DNA from: RHKX01 sp963745755
GTDB lineage: Bacteria; Actinomycetota; Thermoleophilia; Solirubrobacterales; 70-9
Direction: 5' to 3'
Length of the DNA: 64,000 nt
Assembly: GCA_963745755.1 (NCBI GenBank)
Contig: CAVUYP010000001.1
Coordinates: 310,001 to 374,000, forward strand
In this document: one piece after another, positions 42,560-52,027 of the stretch
Numbering within the stretch: position 1 is the first letter of the stretch
Layout of the letters: the number at the start of each line of letters is the position of its first letter
Program-made: the position numbers and the translations under genes
Notes under the pieces: generated by a model
The model's database searches: none
What the model saw: the letters and a program-made list of their open reading frames with translations, nothing else
What the model was told of the DNA's origin: nothing

Positions 42560-43396
42560 TCAGGCGCCGATCGCCTCGGCGATCAGGGCGGCGACCCGAT
42601 CCGGGTGCTCGAGCCCCGGCAGGTGCGCGGTGCCGGGCAGCTCGACCGCGCGCCGCAGGCTCGGCAGCCGCTCGGCGAGGATCCGGCACCGATTGGCGAA
42701 GAACGGCAGGTCGAGCTCGCCCCAGGCGACCGTCGCCGGCGTGGCGATCTCGGCGAGGCGGTCCCAGGTGTCGAGCTCAGCCGGCTCGGCGTCATCGGGC
42801 CAGTCGGCGGCGAGCGCGATCGCGTTCATCTCCAGCGCCAGCTTCCGCAGCGAGCCGCCGACGCGGCCCTCGGGGGCGGCGGGCCCGTCGAGCCAGAGGT
42901 GCGCCTCGAGCCGGTTGACGGCGGCGAGGTCGCCGGCGTCCTCGGCAGCCCCGATCGCGGCGTCGAGCCGGCGCGTGTCGGGGTCGAGCTCGTCGTCGTC
43001 GGGCTCTGGTTCCCCGCTCACCGCAGGCGCGATCAGGACCAGCCCCGCGACCCGGTCGGGCTCGGTCAGAGCCATGTCGAGGGCGATCCGCCCACCCTGC
43101 GAGTTGCCGACCAGCCAGGCGGGGGAGCCGCAGGTCTGCTCGAGCACGGCACCGAGGTCGGCGAGGTGATCGGCGGCACCGACGGCCGGCGTCGCCCCGA
43201 AGCCGCGCCGGTCGTAGGCGACCACGTCGGCCCCGGCGCCGCCGAGATCGGCAGCGACCTCCGTCCACGCACGCCGGTCGGCGACGCCGGCATGGAGCAG
43301 GACCACCGCCGGACCACCGCCGGCCCAGCGCTCGCCTGCCAGGGCGACGCCGTCGGCGGCGGTGCAGGTGATCGGCTCCCTGGGCGCGGTTGCCAT
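42560..43396 (-). CDS. Alpha/beta hydrolase
   Basis: A 278-residue cytoplasmic hydrolase. The oxyanion-region motif is VVLLHAGVADRRAW, and the nucleophile elbow is GNSQGG near residue 97-102. A late Asp in GELDLPFFAN and the His in GTAHLPGLEHPD complete a plausible triad. ATG 43396 follows GGTGG-type purines; the longer frame to 43771 is not supported. Ester or lactone substrate unknown. The gene diverges from the lipoprotein at 43446. Confidence 0.82.
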   Translation of the reverse strand: MATAPREPITCTAADGVALAGERWAGGGPAVVLLHAGVADRRAWTEVAADLGGAGADVVAYDRRGFGATPAVGAADHLADLGAVLEQTCGSPAWLVGNSQGGRIALDMALTEPDRVAGLVLIAPAVSGEPEPDDDELDPDTRRLDAAIGAAEDAGDLAAVNRLEAHLWLDGPAAPEGRVGGSLRKLALEMNAIALAADWPDDAEPAELDTWDRLAEIATPATVAWGELDLPFFANRCRILAERLPSLRRAVELPGTAHLPGLEHPDRVAALIAEAIGA

Positions 43397-43445
43397 CGGC
43401 CTGAGAGTGGCATGTCGGCGGCCGCGGCGCCGGTAGGGTGAGGGA

Positions 43446-45258
43446 GTGGCCTTCAGGGGGATCACGGGCATCGCGGTCTTGGTCGCCCTGACGTTTCTGG
43501 GCAGCGGCTGCGCGTTCACCGGGTTCCGCTCGTTCGGGCCGGCGGGGCAGGCGTCGATCCCCTCGGACCGGCTCTTCGATCTCGGCGTCGCCGACTTCGA
43601 CGAGGACGGCCGTCTCGACATCTTCACGGTCAACCACAAGTTCCCGGGGGCCTGGCTGCGCAACGTCGGTGGCCGCTTCGAGGACGTCACGACCGCGATC
43701 GGCGCCGACCCCGATCCCGAGTTCCCGGGCCTCGACGGGCTGACGGCGCCGGCCATGAAGGAGCCCGGCATCTACCTCTACATGACCGACTCCCGCGAGG
43801 GGGAGCCGGGGCTGCTGCACATCCGCACCGTCGGCATGCCGGCGGCCGGGAAGGTCGGCTTCCTGTCGGCCAGCCTGCGGGTGCTGAGGGCGAAGCGGGC
43901 GCGGATCCGGCTCGGCAAGAACGAGCAGTCGGTGCGGGTCGTGCGGTTCGACGCCCGGCCCGGGGCGACGATCGTCCTCGATCCCTCGAGCGTCGCCGAC
44001 GCGCCGATGGCGGCCTTCATCGAGGAGCCGGCCGACCCGGCGCAGATCAAGGTCGGTGCCGAGGCGGTCAGCCCCGACGGGCTCGACTTCCGGCTGACCC
44101 TGCACGACCGCCACGCGATCGCTTTCGCCGACCTCGTCGGCGGCGCCGAGATCGACGCGTTCATCGCCAGCGGCGGCCTCGGCGGAGGGATCGTCAAGTC
44201 GGCGTTCCGGGGGCGGATCCACGACGAGATGCTGTCCGGTGGCGCCGGCGGCTTCACCGAGATCGCCAAGGGGGCGGGCCTCGACAAGGGGGGCTGCCGG
44301 GGCCGGCAGCTCGAATCGGTCGACGTCAACGGCGACGGGCTGCTCGACCTCTTCGAATCCTGCGAGCAGCACCCGCCGCGGATCTACAGGCAGATCGAGC
44401 CGGGCCGCTTCGGCAAGGTGCGGGCGCCGGCGGCGACCGGCAGCGCCGAGCGCTGGGTCTACCTGGCCCCGGATCAGGGGCCGTCGCTGATCAGCGCCGG
44501 TGACGACGAGATCGACGTCTGGCGGCGGCAGAAAGGAGGCTGGCGCAAGGTCCAGGCGCTGCCGGCCCGGGCGAGCGGCGACGTCGCCCAGCTGGCGGTC
44601 GGCGACGTCGACTCCGACGGCGACCTCGACGTGCTCGCCGTCGCCGCGACCGGCAACACGTTGCTCCGCAACGACGACGGCCGCCTGCACAGCGTCCGGC
44701 CGCAGTCGGCGGGGGTGCCGGCGGCGAGCGTCGCCGCGAGCTTCGTCGACTACGACAACGACGGCAGGCTCGACCTCTACGCCGTCCCGCAGGGGCTGAT
44801 CCGCAACATCGGCGCCGGCGGCTACCTGCGAACCGGGCTGCTGGAGACACCTGCCGGCGGGCGCGGCGATCGCCGACTGGGCCGACTTCGACGGCGACGG
44901 CCTCCGCGATCCGGTGATCGCCTACGGCCACGGCGAGTTCGCGTCGCAGATGACCCTGCGCAGGGCCCGCAACACGACGCCGATCCACGGCCACTGGCTC
45001 GAGGCCGATCTGCTCGGCGCCGCCGGCAACCGGCAGGCGATCGGCGCCTGGGCCGAGGTCCGGGCCGGCGCGATGCGCGGCGTCCAGTGGGTCGGCCAGA
45101 ACGACGACGCGCCGCATTCGCAGGGCCACTACCGGCTCTACTGGGGCCTCGGCAGCCACGATCACGTCGATTCGGTCACCGTCCACTGGCCGAACGGCGA
45201 GCGGACCGAGATCGGCCCGCGCCCGGCCGATCAGCTGATCCGCGTCGAGCAGCCCTAG
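43446..45258 (+). CDS. Secreted FG-GAP/VCBS and ASPIC/UnbV domain lipoprotein-like protein, one frameshift
   Basis: From GTG 43446 the frame opens with an export signal ending in LGSGC, close to a lipobox. FG-GAP repeats with calcium-type loops follow (ADFDEDGRLDIFTVNHK, VDVNGDGLLDLFESCE, VDYDNDGRLDLYAVPQ). Between about 44845 and 44865 one nucleotide puts the frame out. The next frame continues immediately (IADWADFDGDGLRDPVIAYG) into an ASPIC/UnbV domain (GNRQAIGAWAEVRAGAM and VTVHWPNGERTEIG). The protein would have about 600 residues. One frameshift in an otherwise intact gene suggests sequencing error. Likely surface binding protein, perhaps for polysaccharide. Confidence 0.78.
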
Positions 45259-45596
45259 CTCGCGGCGGCGCCCGGCTCGGCCAGCAGGCCCGACAGCGCC
45301 TCGCGGGCGACCGCGGAGTCCGGCGACTCCCAGAGCTGACCGAGGGCGGCGGCGGCGAGTTGCAGCTCGGCGAGCCCGGCGCCGGTCTCGGCGCTGAACC
45401 GCTCGAGCCAGCGGCCGGCGGCGCGGGGGTAGCGCGGGTCGCCGGATTCGGCCATCAGCCGGCAGAGCTCGAGGGCATCGGCGAGGGCGACGTGGGGGAG
45501 GTCGCGGGCGAGGATCAGGGCGGCGGTCAGGTGCCCGACGGCGAGCGCCTTCCTGAATCTGCCGTGGTCGGAGCCGTGGGTGCCCACCGAACGCAT
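45255..45596 (-). CDS. Hypothetical all-helical protein
   Basis: A 113-residue helical protein (RKALAVGHLTAALILARDLP, VALADALELCRLMAESGDPR, AAGRWLERFSAETGAGLAEL). Its stop overlaps the preceding gene's stop by 4 bp on the other strand. I recognise the general pattern from other actinobacteria but no function. Probably real because the frame is compact and its composition looks natural. Confidence 0.55.
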   Translation of the reverse strand: MRSVGTHGSDHGRFRKALAVGHLTAALILARDLPHVALADALELCRLMAESGDPRYPRAAGRWLERFSAETGAGLAELQLAAAALGQLWESPDSAVAREALSGLLAEPGAAAS

Positions 45597-45673
45597 GTTC
45601 GCACGAGCCAGGGCGTAAGGTTCCGGCGAGCCCTGTACACACGCCCGTCCGGCGGGCAGACGAGAGGAGCCAG

Positions 45674-46129
45674 ATGACCGAGACGAGCAGCGGCGGGCCG
45701 ATCGTCTTCGCCTACGACGGCTCCGACTGCGCGAAGGCCGCGATCGCCGAGGCGGGCCGGCAGCTGAGCGACGGACGCGCGGCGATCGTGCTGACCGTCT
45801 GGGAGCCGCTCGACGCGGTCCCCTTCTGGGGAGCGCCGATGGCGACGGTGCCGACCGAGATCACCGAGGAGGTCGTCGCCCACGCCAACAAGGTGGCCGA
45901 GGAGGGCGTGGCCCTCGCCGCCGAGGCCGGCTTCGAGGCCGAGCCGCTGGTCGAGCTCGGAGCGCCGGTCTGGGCGCGGATCGTCGAGACCGCCGATCAG
46001 CGCGGCGCCTCGCTCGTCGTCCTCGGCTCGCACGGCCGCAGCAGCGTCGGCTACGCGGTGATGGGCAGCGTCGCGACCGCCGTCGCGCACCACGCGAAGG
46101 CGCCGGTGATGATCACCCGGATGGCGTGA
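45674..46129 (+). CDS. Universal stress protein (UspA family)
   Basis: A 151-residue single-domain USP. The N-terminal strand is IVFAYDGSDCAKAAI and the ATP-binding signature G-x2-G-x9-G-S is VLGSHGRSSVGYAVMGSVA, so the ATP-binding type is predicted. AGGAG-type sequence precedes ATG 45674. Cytoplasmic; induced by stress or starvation in other bacteria. Its 3' end overlaps the converging membrane protein by 17 bp. Confidence 0.9.
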   Translation: MTETSSGGPIVFAYDGSDCAKAAIAEAGRQLSDGRAAIVLTVWEPLDAVPFWGAPMATVPTEITEEVVAHANKVAEEGVALAAEAGFEAEPLVELGAPVWARIVETADQRGASLVVLGSHGRSSVGYAVMGSVATAVAHHAKAPVMITRMA

Positions 46130-47303
46130 GCCTCCGGCTCCGGCTCGGCAGCTCACCGGGACTGCCGTTCCCCTCGGGACGATCGGGCTCCGGCCAGCCG
46201 CGCATCCGCCGCCGCAGCGACAGGTAGGCGCCGAGGCCCGGGAGCGCCGGCAGGTAGGTCGAGATCACCTGGTAGGTGAGGACGGCGAGCAGCGCCAGCC
46301 CGGCGTCGACTCCGCAGGCGACGAAGGCGCCGAGCATCCCTCCCTCGGTGCCGCCGACCCCGCCCGGCAGCGGCAGCAGGTTCCCGAATGTGCCGAGGAA
46401 GTAGCAGAGGACGATCGTCAGCGGTGCCGGCGGCTCCCCGAACGCCTTGAACGCCGCCCAGAGGACGGCGATGTCGAAGACCCACCAGGCGGCGACGGCG
46501 GCCGACAGCGGCCAGGGGCGCTCGCGAAGCGCCGAGTGGGCGAGCCGCAGCGCATCGCCGGCGGTCTCGGGCAGCGCGGTCAGGCGGACGCCGAGCCTGC
46601 CGATCCGTCCCGGCCGGCCGGCGATCTTGCCGGCCCGCGCTTCGAGGTCGCCGGGGATCCGGGCGGCGGCGAGCGCGAGGGCGATGACGACGCCGCCGAC
46701 GACCATCGCCACGGTCCCGAGCGCGACCGGCGCACCGCCGGCGAGCCCGATCGTGACCACGGCCCCGCCGAGCAGCAGGGCGAGCATGTAGAAGGAGTAG
46801 AGGGAGGCGAGGAAGGCGGCGATCAGCCGGCCCGTCTGCCGGACCCCGGTCCCGGCCCGGTGCAGGACCCAGGCGGTGAAGGCGATGCCGCCCGCCCCGC
46901 CGGCCGAAAACAGCCGGGTGGCGGCGACGCCGCCCAGGGTCAGCTCGACGCAGGCGCCGGTCGTCAGCCGCGGAGCCGCGGGCGAGTAGAAGAGGCGGAC
47001 GAGGACGACGTAGCCGGCGAAGGAGAGCACCTCGAGGCCGATGCCGGCGGCGACCCAGGCCGGGCTGGCGTTCTCGACGCGGGTCACGACCTGCTCGAAG
47101 GCCTGATGATGGGCGATCAGCAGCGCCACCCCGACCGCGATCACCGCCGCGACGAGGATCCGCAGGACGAGCTTCTGATGCGTTCGCAGCGCCGTCCCCC
47201 AGCGGTCGCGCCCGGCGATCGCGAGGCTGGCCAGCAGCACCGCGGCGACCAGCAGGCCGCCGAGCACGATCAGCTGCTGGGAGGCGATGGCGAGAACCGG
47301 CAC
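46113..47303 (-). CDS. YbhN/UPF0104-type flippase-like membrane protein
   Basis: A 396-residue protein with eight or nine membrane helices. Family motifs are GGVAATRLFSAGGAGGIAFT and FLGTFGNLLPLPGGVGGTEG, then LLAVLTYQVISTYLPALPGL. This is the lysylphosphatidylglycerol-synthase transmembrane type domain without a synthase part. The family is linked to lipid flipping or lipid-linked processes, but the substrate is unknown. It overlaps the 3' end of the universal stress gene. Confidence 0.82.
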   Translation of the reverse strand: MPVLAIASQQLIVLGGLLVAAVLLASLAIAGRDRWGTALRTHQKLVLRILVAAVIAVGVALLIAHHQAFEQVVTRVENASPAWVAAGIGLEVLSFAGYVVLVRLFYSPAAPRLTTGACVELTLGGVAATRLFSAGGAGGIAFTAWVLHRAGTGVRQTGRLIAAFLASLYSFYMLALLLGGAVVTIGLAGGAPVALGTVAMVVGGVVIALALAAARIPGDLEARAGKIAGRPGRIGRLGVRLTALPETAGDALRLAHSALRERPWPLSAAVAAWWVFDIAVLWAAFKAFGEPPAPLTIVLCYFLGTFGNLLPLPGGVGGTEGGMLGAFVACGVDAGLALLAVLTYQVISTYLPALPGLGAYLSLRRRMRGWPEPDRPEGNGSPGELPSRSRRLTPSG

Positions 47304-47385
47304 CGCCCGATCGTAGGCGGCCTGTCACCGGGCCGACCGGCACCTGCGCGGCTGGCCCGCGGTTCCGGGGGTGGATGATTGAGCG

Positions 47386-48387
47386 GTGGAGCTGGGGCTC
47401 GCCATCGCCTTCTCGATCGCGTTCGCGCTGACCAACGGGTTCCACGACGCCGCCAACGCGATCGCCACCCTCGTCGCTACGCGCGCCGCGAGGCCGGCGC
47501 AGGCGGTCGTCCTCGCCGCCGTCTTCAACATGCTCGGCGCGTTGGTCGTCGGCGCCGCCGTCGCCGACACGATCGCCGGGATCGTGACCGTCGGCCGCGA
47601 CGAGGCGGTGGCGGTGATCGGCGCCGGCGTCCTCGCCGCCACCATCTGGAACCTGCTGACCTGGTGGCGCGGCCTGCCCTCGAGCTCGGCCCACGCGCTC
47701 GTCGGCGGGCTCGTCGGCTCGGCCGTCGCCGAGGCCGGCATCGGCGCGGTCAACCTCGGCGGCCTCGACGGCCTGCGCCCGGTCGGCGTCTACGGGGTGT
47801 TGATCGCGCTGGCGATCTCGCCGTTCATCGGGCTCGGCTTCGGCTTCGCGTTCGCGCGGATCAGCGGCCGCGTCCTCCGCCGCGCCACCCATCGCGCCGA
47901 CGGGCCGATCCGCGCGGCGCAGTGGGCGATGTCGGCCGCGCTCGCGTTCGGCCACGGCGCCAACGACGCCCAGAAGTCGATGGGCGTGATCGCGGCGCTG
48001 CTGCTCGCCGGCGGCCATCTCGACGTCCTCTCGGTACCGCTCTGGGTGAAGCTCGTCTGCGGCGCCGCGCTGACGGTCGGAACCGCGCTCGGCGGCTGGC
48101 GGATCATCCTCACGATCGGCCGGCGGATCTTTCGCCTCGCGCCGATCGACGGCTTCTCGAGCCAGAGCGCCTCGACCGCGGTGATCCTTCCGGCGACCTA
48201 CCTCGGCGCGCCGGTGTCGACGACGCAGATCGTCGCCCCCTCGGTGGTCGGGGTCGGCGGCGGCCGACGCCGCTGGCACCACGTCCGCTGGGCCGTCGTC
48301 CGCTCGATCGCCGTCGCCTGGCTGCTGACGCTCCCGGGTGCGGCGCTGCTCGGCGCCCTGATGCTGTCAATCTGGAGTGCGGTTTGA
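47386..48387 (+). CDS. pit: Low-affinity inorganic phosphate transporter
   Basis: A 333-residue PiT-family permease from GTG 47386. The two inverted signatures are FALTNGFHDAANAIATLVAT at the N-terminus and ALAFGHGANDAQKSMGVIAA in the second half, both containing GANDxxK-type motifs. WWRGLPSSSAHALVGGLVGS and SSQSASTAVILPATYLGAPV are also typical. It imports metal-phosphate with protons. The stop overlaps the TTG start of the DUF47 gene by 4 bp. Confidence 0.9.
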   Translation: MELGLAIAFSIAFALTNGFHDAANAIATLVATRAARPAQAVVLAAVFNMLGALVVGAAVADTIAGIVTVGRDEAVAVIGAGVLAATIWNLLTWWRGLPSSSAHALVGGLVGSAVAEAGIGAVNLGGLDGLRPVGVYGVLIALAISPFIGLGFGFAFARISGRVLRRATHRADGPIRAAQWAMSAALAFGHGANDAQKSMGVIAALLLAGGHLDVLSVPLWVKLVCGAALTVGTALGGWRIILTIGRRIFRLAPIDGFSSQSASTAVILPATYLGAPVSTTQIVAPSVVGVGGGRRRWHHVRWAVVRSIAVAWLLTLPGAALLGALMLSIWSAV

Positions 48388-49001
48388 GAGCGCGCCGGCA
48401 CTGGTTCCTCCCCGAGATCCCCGACGTCCTCGGCATGCTCGGCCAGCAAGCCGAGATCACCGTCGAGGGGGTCGGCGCGCTCAGCTCCTGGGCGGCGGGC
48501 GACGCCGATGCGGCCCAGCGGCTGCGGGGCTGCGAGCACCGCGCCGACGAGCGCAAGCGGGATCTGCGGCTGGCGCTGACGGAGGCGTTCTCGACCCCGC
48601 TCGAGCCCGAGGACATCTTCGAGCTCTCGCGCGGGCTCGACGAGATCCTCAACGGCGCCAAGAACATCGTCGGCGAGGCCGAGGCGATGGACGCCCGTCC
48701 CGACCCGGCAATGGCGGCGATGGCGGCTGAGCTGGCCGCCGGCACGCTCCGGGTCAGCGAGGCACTGACGCTGATGGCCGCCGGTGATCGCGACGCGGCA
48801 ACGCGGGTCGCCGACCGGGCCGTCGCCGACCAGCGTCAGCTCCAGCACACCTATCGGTCGGCGATGTCGGCGCTGATCGACGTCGAGGACATCCGCGAGA
48901 TCGCCGCCCGCCGCGAGCTCTACCGCCGCCTGGCGCGGACCGGCGATGAGCTGGTCAGGGTCGCCGAGCGGGTCTGGTACTCGGTGCTCAAGGAACGCTG
49001 A
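48384..49001 (+). CDS. DUF47/PhoU-like accessory protein of Pit
   Basis: A 205-residue helical protein from TTG 48384. Signature stretches are GQQAEITVEGVGALSSWAAG, CEHRADERKRDLRLALTEAF, STPLEPEDIFELSRGLDEIL. This family is encoded beside Pit transporters in many bacteria and is thought to regulate them. The 4-bp overlap with pit supports that. Cytoplasmic. Confidence 0.87.
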   Translation: MRARRHWFLPEIPDVLGMLGQQAEITVEGVGALSSWAAGDADAAQRLRGCEHRADERKRDLRLALTEAFSTPLEPEDIFELSRGLDEILNGAKNIVGEAEAMDARPDPAMAAMAAELAAGTLRVSEALTLMAAGDRDAATRVADRAVADQRQLQHTYRSAMSALIDVEDIREIAARRELYRRLARTGDELVRVAERVWYSVLKER

Positions 49002-49127
49002 GCCCCCTCGGAGGTGCCGTCCGTCCGCTGCGACTACCGGCCTGGCCCGGTAGTGGCTGCAGATGGCCGCGGCCCGGTTGGCGAGGAGGCTCAATTCAGC
49101 ACACAATCATCAACCAAGGGAGAAAAG

Positions 49128-49634
49128 TTGCGCACCAGATACGCAGGCGTCCTCATCGCCCTGCTCGCCATGTTCGCCCTCGGCGCCGTCGCGTCGGGTT
49201 GCGGCGGCGGCGACGACACGTCGTCCTCGGCGACGGAGTCGGAGTCCTCGGAGGCCGCCGAGACCGCCGCCACGTCGACTGAGGCCCCGCCGGCGGGTGG
49301 CGAGACGCTGACGATCAAGATGAACGAGTACAACTTCATCCCCAAAGACGCCAAGGCCAAGGCCGGCGCGGTGACGATCGACGCCGAGAACGTCGGTCAG
49401 TTGACTCACGAGCTGGTCCTCGCCAAGTCGAGCCTGGATCCGGCGAAGCTCCCGACCGCGAGCAACGGCGAGGTCGACGAGGATGCGCTCGACGTCGTCG
49501 GCGAGGCTCCCGACGTAGCCGCCGGCGACACGGGCAGCTTCTCGGCCGATCTCGAGAGCGGCGACTACGTGATGATCTGCAACCTGCCCGGCCATTACGC
49601 CGCCGGCATGTACGGCACCCTCACGGTCAAGTAA
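49128..49634 (+). CDS. Cupredoxin lipoprotein (plastocyanin/azurin-like)
   Basis: A 168-residue exported protein from TTG 49128 (AAGGGAGA upstream). The signal ends with the lipobox ASGC (Cys25). A Ser/Thr/Glu linker follows (SSSATESESSEAAETAATST). The domain carries a complete type-1 copper set: His94 (LTHELVL), Cys151 (MICNLPGH), His156 and Met161 (GMYGTL). It would be a membrane-anchored electron carrier or copper-storage protein on the cell surface. A ZIP metal transporter lies just downstream on the opposite strand. Confidence 0.87.
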   Translation: MRTRYAGVLIALLAMFALGAVASGCGGGDDTSSSATESESSEAAETAATSTEAPPAGGETLTIKMNEYNFIPKDAKAKAGAVTIDAENVGQLTHELVLAKSSLDPAKLPTASNGEVDEDALDVVGEAPDVAAGDTGSFSADLESGDYVMICNLPGHYAAGMYGTLTVK

Positions 49635-49673
49635 TCAGGCCAGGTCCAGGTGCCGGCAACGCCGGCGCCGGGC

Positions 49674-50531
49674 TCAGCCGCCGCCGTAGACGACGACGAG
49701 GTCGGTGACGATCCCGGCCGCGAACCCGCAGGCGAGCATCGCCAGGCCGAGTTCGCGATGGCCGAAGCGGCGCATGCCCTGCCAGATCTCCCCGACGACG
49801 TAGAGGATCGCGCCGCCGGCGACGCCGTAGAACGCGAGCTCGAGCGGCTCCGAGGTGACCTGATAGCCGACGACGGCGCCGAGGAAGGTTGGGCCGCCGG
49901 CGATCAGGCCGGCCAGCGCCAGCCAGCGCCAGCTCGGGCGGACCTCGCCGAGCGGCCCGATGATTCCGAAGCCCTCGGTCGCGTTGTGGAGGGCGAAGCC
50001 GATGATCAGCACGGTGGCGAGGCCGATCGCGCCCGACTGGGCGGCGACGCCGATCGCGAGGCCCTCGGCGAAGTTGTGGACGCCGATCGCGGCGGCGACG
50101 ACCAGCCCGGTATGGAGAGCGCGCCGGGCTGCGTGGTCGCGGTCGACGAGCAGGCGATGCGTGTCCTCGACGGTGAGGACGTCGGTGGCGCCGCCGGCGA
50201 TCGGAGCGGCGGGGGCGCGATCGCGCATCCGCCGCTCGAAGATGCCGAGGCCGGCGCTGCCGATCGCGAATCCGCCGATCAGCAGCGCCGCGTAGCCGAT
50301 CGAGGTGCCGATGCTCCCGGTTCCCTCCGCGAATGCCTCCACGGCATGCTCGGAGACCTCGAACGCATGGCCGAGGACGTCGACGAGCAGGAAGACGAGG
50401 ATGCCGACCGAGAACATCGCCAGCGCGACGCGGTGGGCGGGGTTGAGGATCCGCATCCGGCCGAGCGGCAATCCGACGAAGATCGTCGCGCCGGCGATGG
50501 CCGCGAGGAGGACGGTTTCAGCGAAGGACAT
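49674..50531 (-). CDS. ZIP-family metal transporter
   Basis: A 285-residue membrane protein with eight helices. The metal-binding transmembrane motif is AIGVHNFAEGLAIGVAAQSG (HNFxEG) and the second is IIGFALHNATEGFGIIG (HNxxEG). An intermediate loop has histidines and acidic residues (TVEDTHRLLVDRDHAARRAL). ZIPs import zinc or other divalent ions. The TTAGG-CCTAA operator-like site just upstream suggests metal regulation. Confidence 0.88.
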   Translation of the reverse strand: MSFAETVLLAAIAGATIFVGLPLGRMRILNPAHRVALAMFSVGILVFLLVDVLGHAFEVSEHAVEAFAEGTGSIGTSIGYAALLIGGFAIGSAGLGIFERRMRDRAPAAPIAGGATDVLTVEDTHRLLVDRDHAARRALHTGLVVAAAIGVHNFAEGLAIGVAAQSGAIGLATVLIIGFALHNATEGFGIIGPLGEVRPSWRWLALAGLIAGGPTFLGAVVGYQVTSEPLELAFYGVAGGAILYVVGEIWQGMRRFGHRELGLAMLACGFAAGIVTDLVVVYGGG

Positions 50532-50552
50532 TCGGAAAGCTCGGATTACGGA

Positions 50553-50566
50553 TTAGGGATGCCTAA
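50553..50566. promoter_or_regulatory. Operator-like inverted repeat before the ZIP gene
   Basis: TTAGG-GATG-CCTAA is a perfect 5-bp inverted repeat with a 4-bp spacer, 22-35 nt upstream of the ZIP start. The half-site TTAGG resembles those of DtxR/IdeR or MntR metalloregulators, but their usual spacing is different, so the assignment is tentative. Confidence 0.45.
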
Positions 50567-50671
50567 CTGGACGGCAGCCTAGCGGGTTTCCGGCGGCGAC
50601 AGGACTCAGTAGGCGTTGCGGAGGGCGCTCGGGCGAGGGCACGGACGCCCGCAGGCGCCCCGGGCGCGAGG

Positions 50672-52027
50672 ATGACCCCGATGGAGGACACGGACGAGTT
50701 CCAGGTCGTGATCGCCGGCGGCGGCGTCGCGGCGCTCGAGGCCGTACTGGCGATTCGGGCGCTCGAGCCGCGCCCGATCCCGATCGAGCTGCTCTCCCCG
50801 AGCCGCGAGTTCCGGCTCCAGGCGCTGTCGGTGGCGGAGCCGTTCGGCGGCGAGGCGAGGGCGCTCGATCTCGAGGAGTTCTGCGCCGAGCACGACGTCG
50901 ACTACCGCGCCGAGGCGGTGGCCGAGGTCTGGGGCGGGCAGCAGCGGGTCCTCAGCGACCACGGCGACGAGATCTTCTACGACGCGCTGCTGATGGCGAC
51001 CGGCGCCCGGCGGGAGTCGGTGCTGCCGGGGTCGCACCCGTTCCGCGGCGCCGCCGACGTCGACTGGTTCGGGGCGCTGCTCGAGCGCCTGGCGAGGGGG
51101 GCGATCGGCGACGTCGCGTTCGCGGTGCCGCGCCGGGTCAAGTGGTCGCTGCCGGTGTTCGAGCTGGCGATGCTGACCGCGAACTGGCTGTCCGAGCGTG
51201 AGCACGGCGACGTCCGGATCAGGGTCGTCACCCACGAGCCGACGCCGCTCGAGGGCCTCGGGGCGGCGATCAGCGATCGGGTCGCGGAGATCCTCGACGA
51301 ACGCGGCGTCGAGCTGGTCACCGGCGCCGACGTGATCCGCTTCGACCAGGGCCGGCTCGTCTGCGAGGGCGGCCGCGACCTTCGCGCCGACGAGGTCGTC
51401 GCCCTGCCCGGCCTGACGGTGCCGGAGATCCCCGGCGTCCCGCAGGGCCGCCACGGTTTCATCGGCTGCGACGCGGAGATGCGGGTCGACGGGCTCGAGC
51501 GCGTCTGGGCCGCCGGAGACTCGACCTGGTTTCCGATCAAACAGGGCGGCCTGGCCGCCCAGCAGGCTGAGATCGCGGCCGCCGGGATCGTCCGGGAGAG
51601 CGGCGGCGACGTCGAGGTCCCGCCGTTTCGGCCGGTCATCCGCGGCGCCCTGATCACCGGCAGGGAGCCGCAGTTCATGCGCGTCGAAGTCGGCGCCGAG
51701 GCCGGCGCGGCGCTGACCAGCAGCCCGCTCTGGTGGCCGCCGATCAAGGTCGCCGGCCCGCGGCTGGGGCCCTACCTGGCGCAGCGCTGGAGCATCGACA
51801 CCGAGGAGCCCGGGCTCGAGCAGACCGAGGACCTCGAGCCGGCCCGCGACGAGCGCGAGCACGAGGCGGCGCTGCAGTTGGCGCTCGACTTCGCCGAGAT
51901 CGACGCACGCGAGGGCGACTACGGTGAGGCGCTGCGCTGGCTCGAGGTCGCCGAGCGCCTCAACGTGACGCTCCCCGCCGAGTACGTCGAGCGCCGCGAC
52001 CGCTGGCGCGCCGCGCTCGCCGGCTGA
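50672..52027 (+). CDS. FAD-dependent pyridine nucleotide-disulfide-type oxidoreductase with helical C-terminal tail
   Basis: A 451-residue flavoprotein. The FAD motif is QVVIAGGGVAALEA near residue 10-24, and the second FAD motif is RVWAAGDSTWFPIKQGGLAAQQAE, near 272. The fold resembles the NDH-2 and sulfide:quinone reductase group, but the NAD-binding motif is weak (FAVPRRVKWSLPVFELAM). The last 100 residues are alpha-helical and repeat-like (EREHEAALQLALDFAEIDAR), a possible TPR-type tail that is unusual. Substrate unknown. Confidence 0.75.
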   Translation: MTPMEDTDEFQVVIAGGGVAALEAVLAIRALEPRPIPIELLSPSREFRLQALSVAEPFGGEARALDLEEFCAEHDVDYRAEAVAEVWGGQQRVLSDHGDEIFYDALLMATGARRESVLPGSHPFRGAADVDWFGALLERLARGAIGDVAFAVPRRVKWSLPVFELAMLTANWLSEREHGDVRIRVVTHEPTPLEGLGAAISDRVAEILDERGVELVTGADVIRFDQGRLVCEGGRDLRADEVVALPGLTVPEIPGVPQGRHGFIGCDAEMRVDGLERVWAAGDSTWFPIKQGGLAAQQAEIAAAGIVRESGGDVEVPPFRPVIRGALITGREPQFMRVEVGAEAGAALTSSPLWWPPIKVAGPRLGPYLAQRWSIDTEEPGLEQTEDLEPARDEREHEAALQLALDFAEIDAREGDYGEALRWLEVAERLNVTLPAEYVERRDRWRAALAG

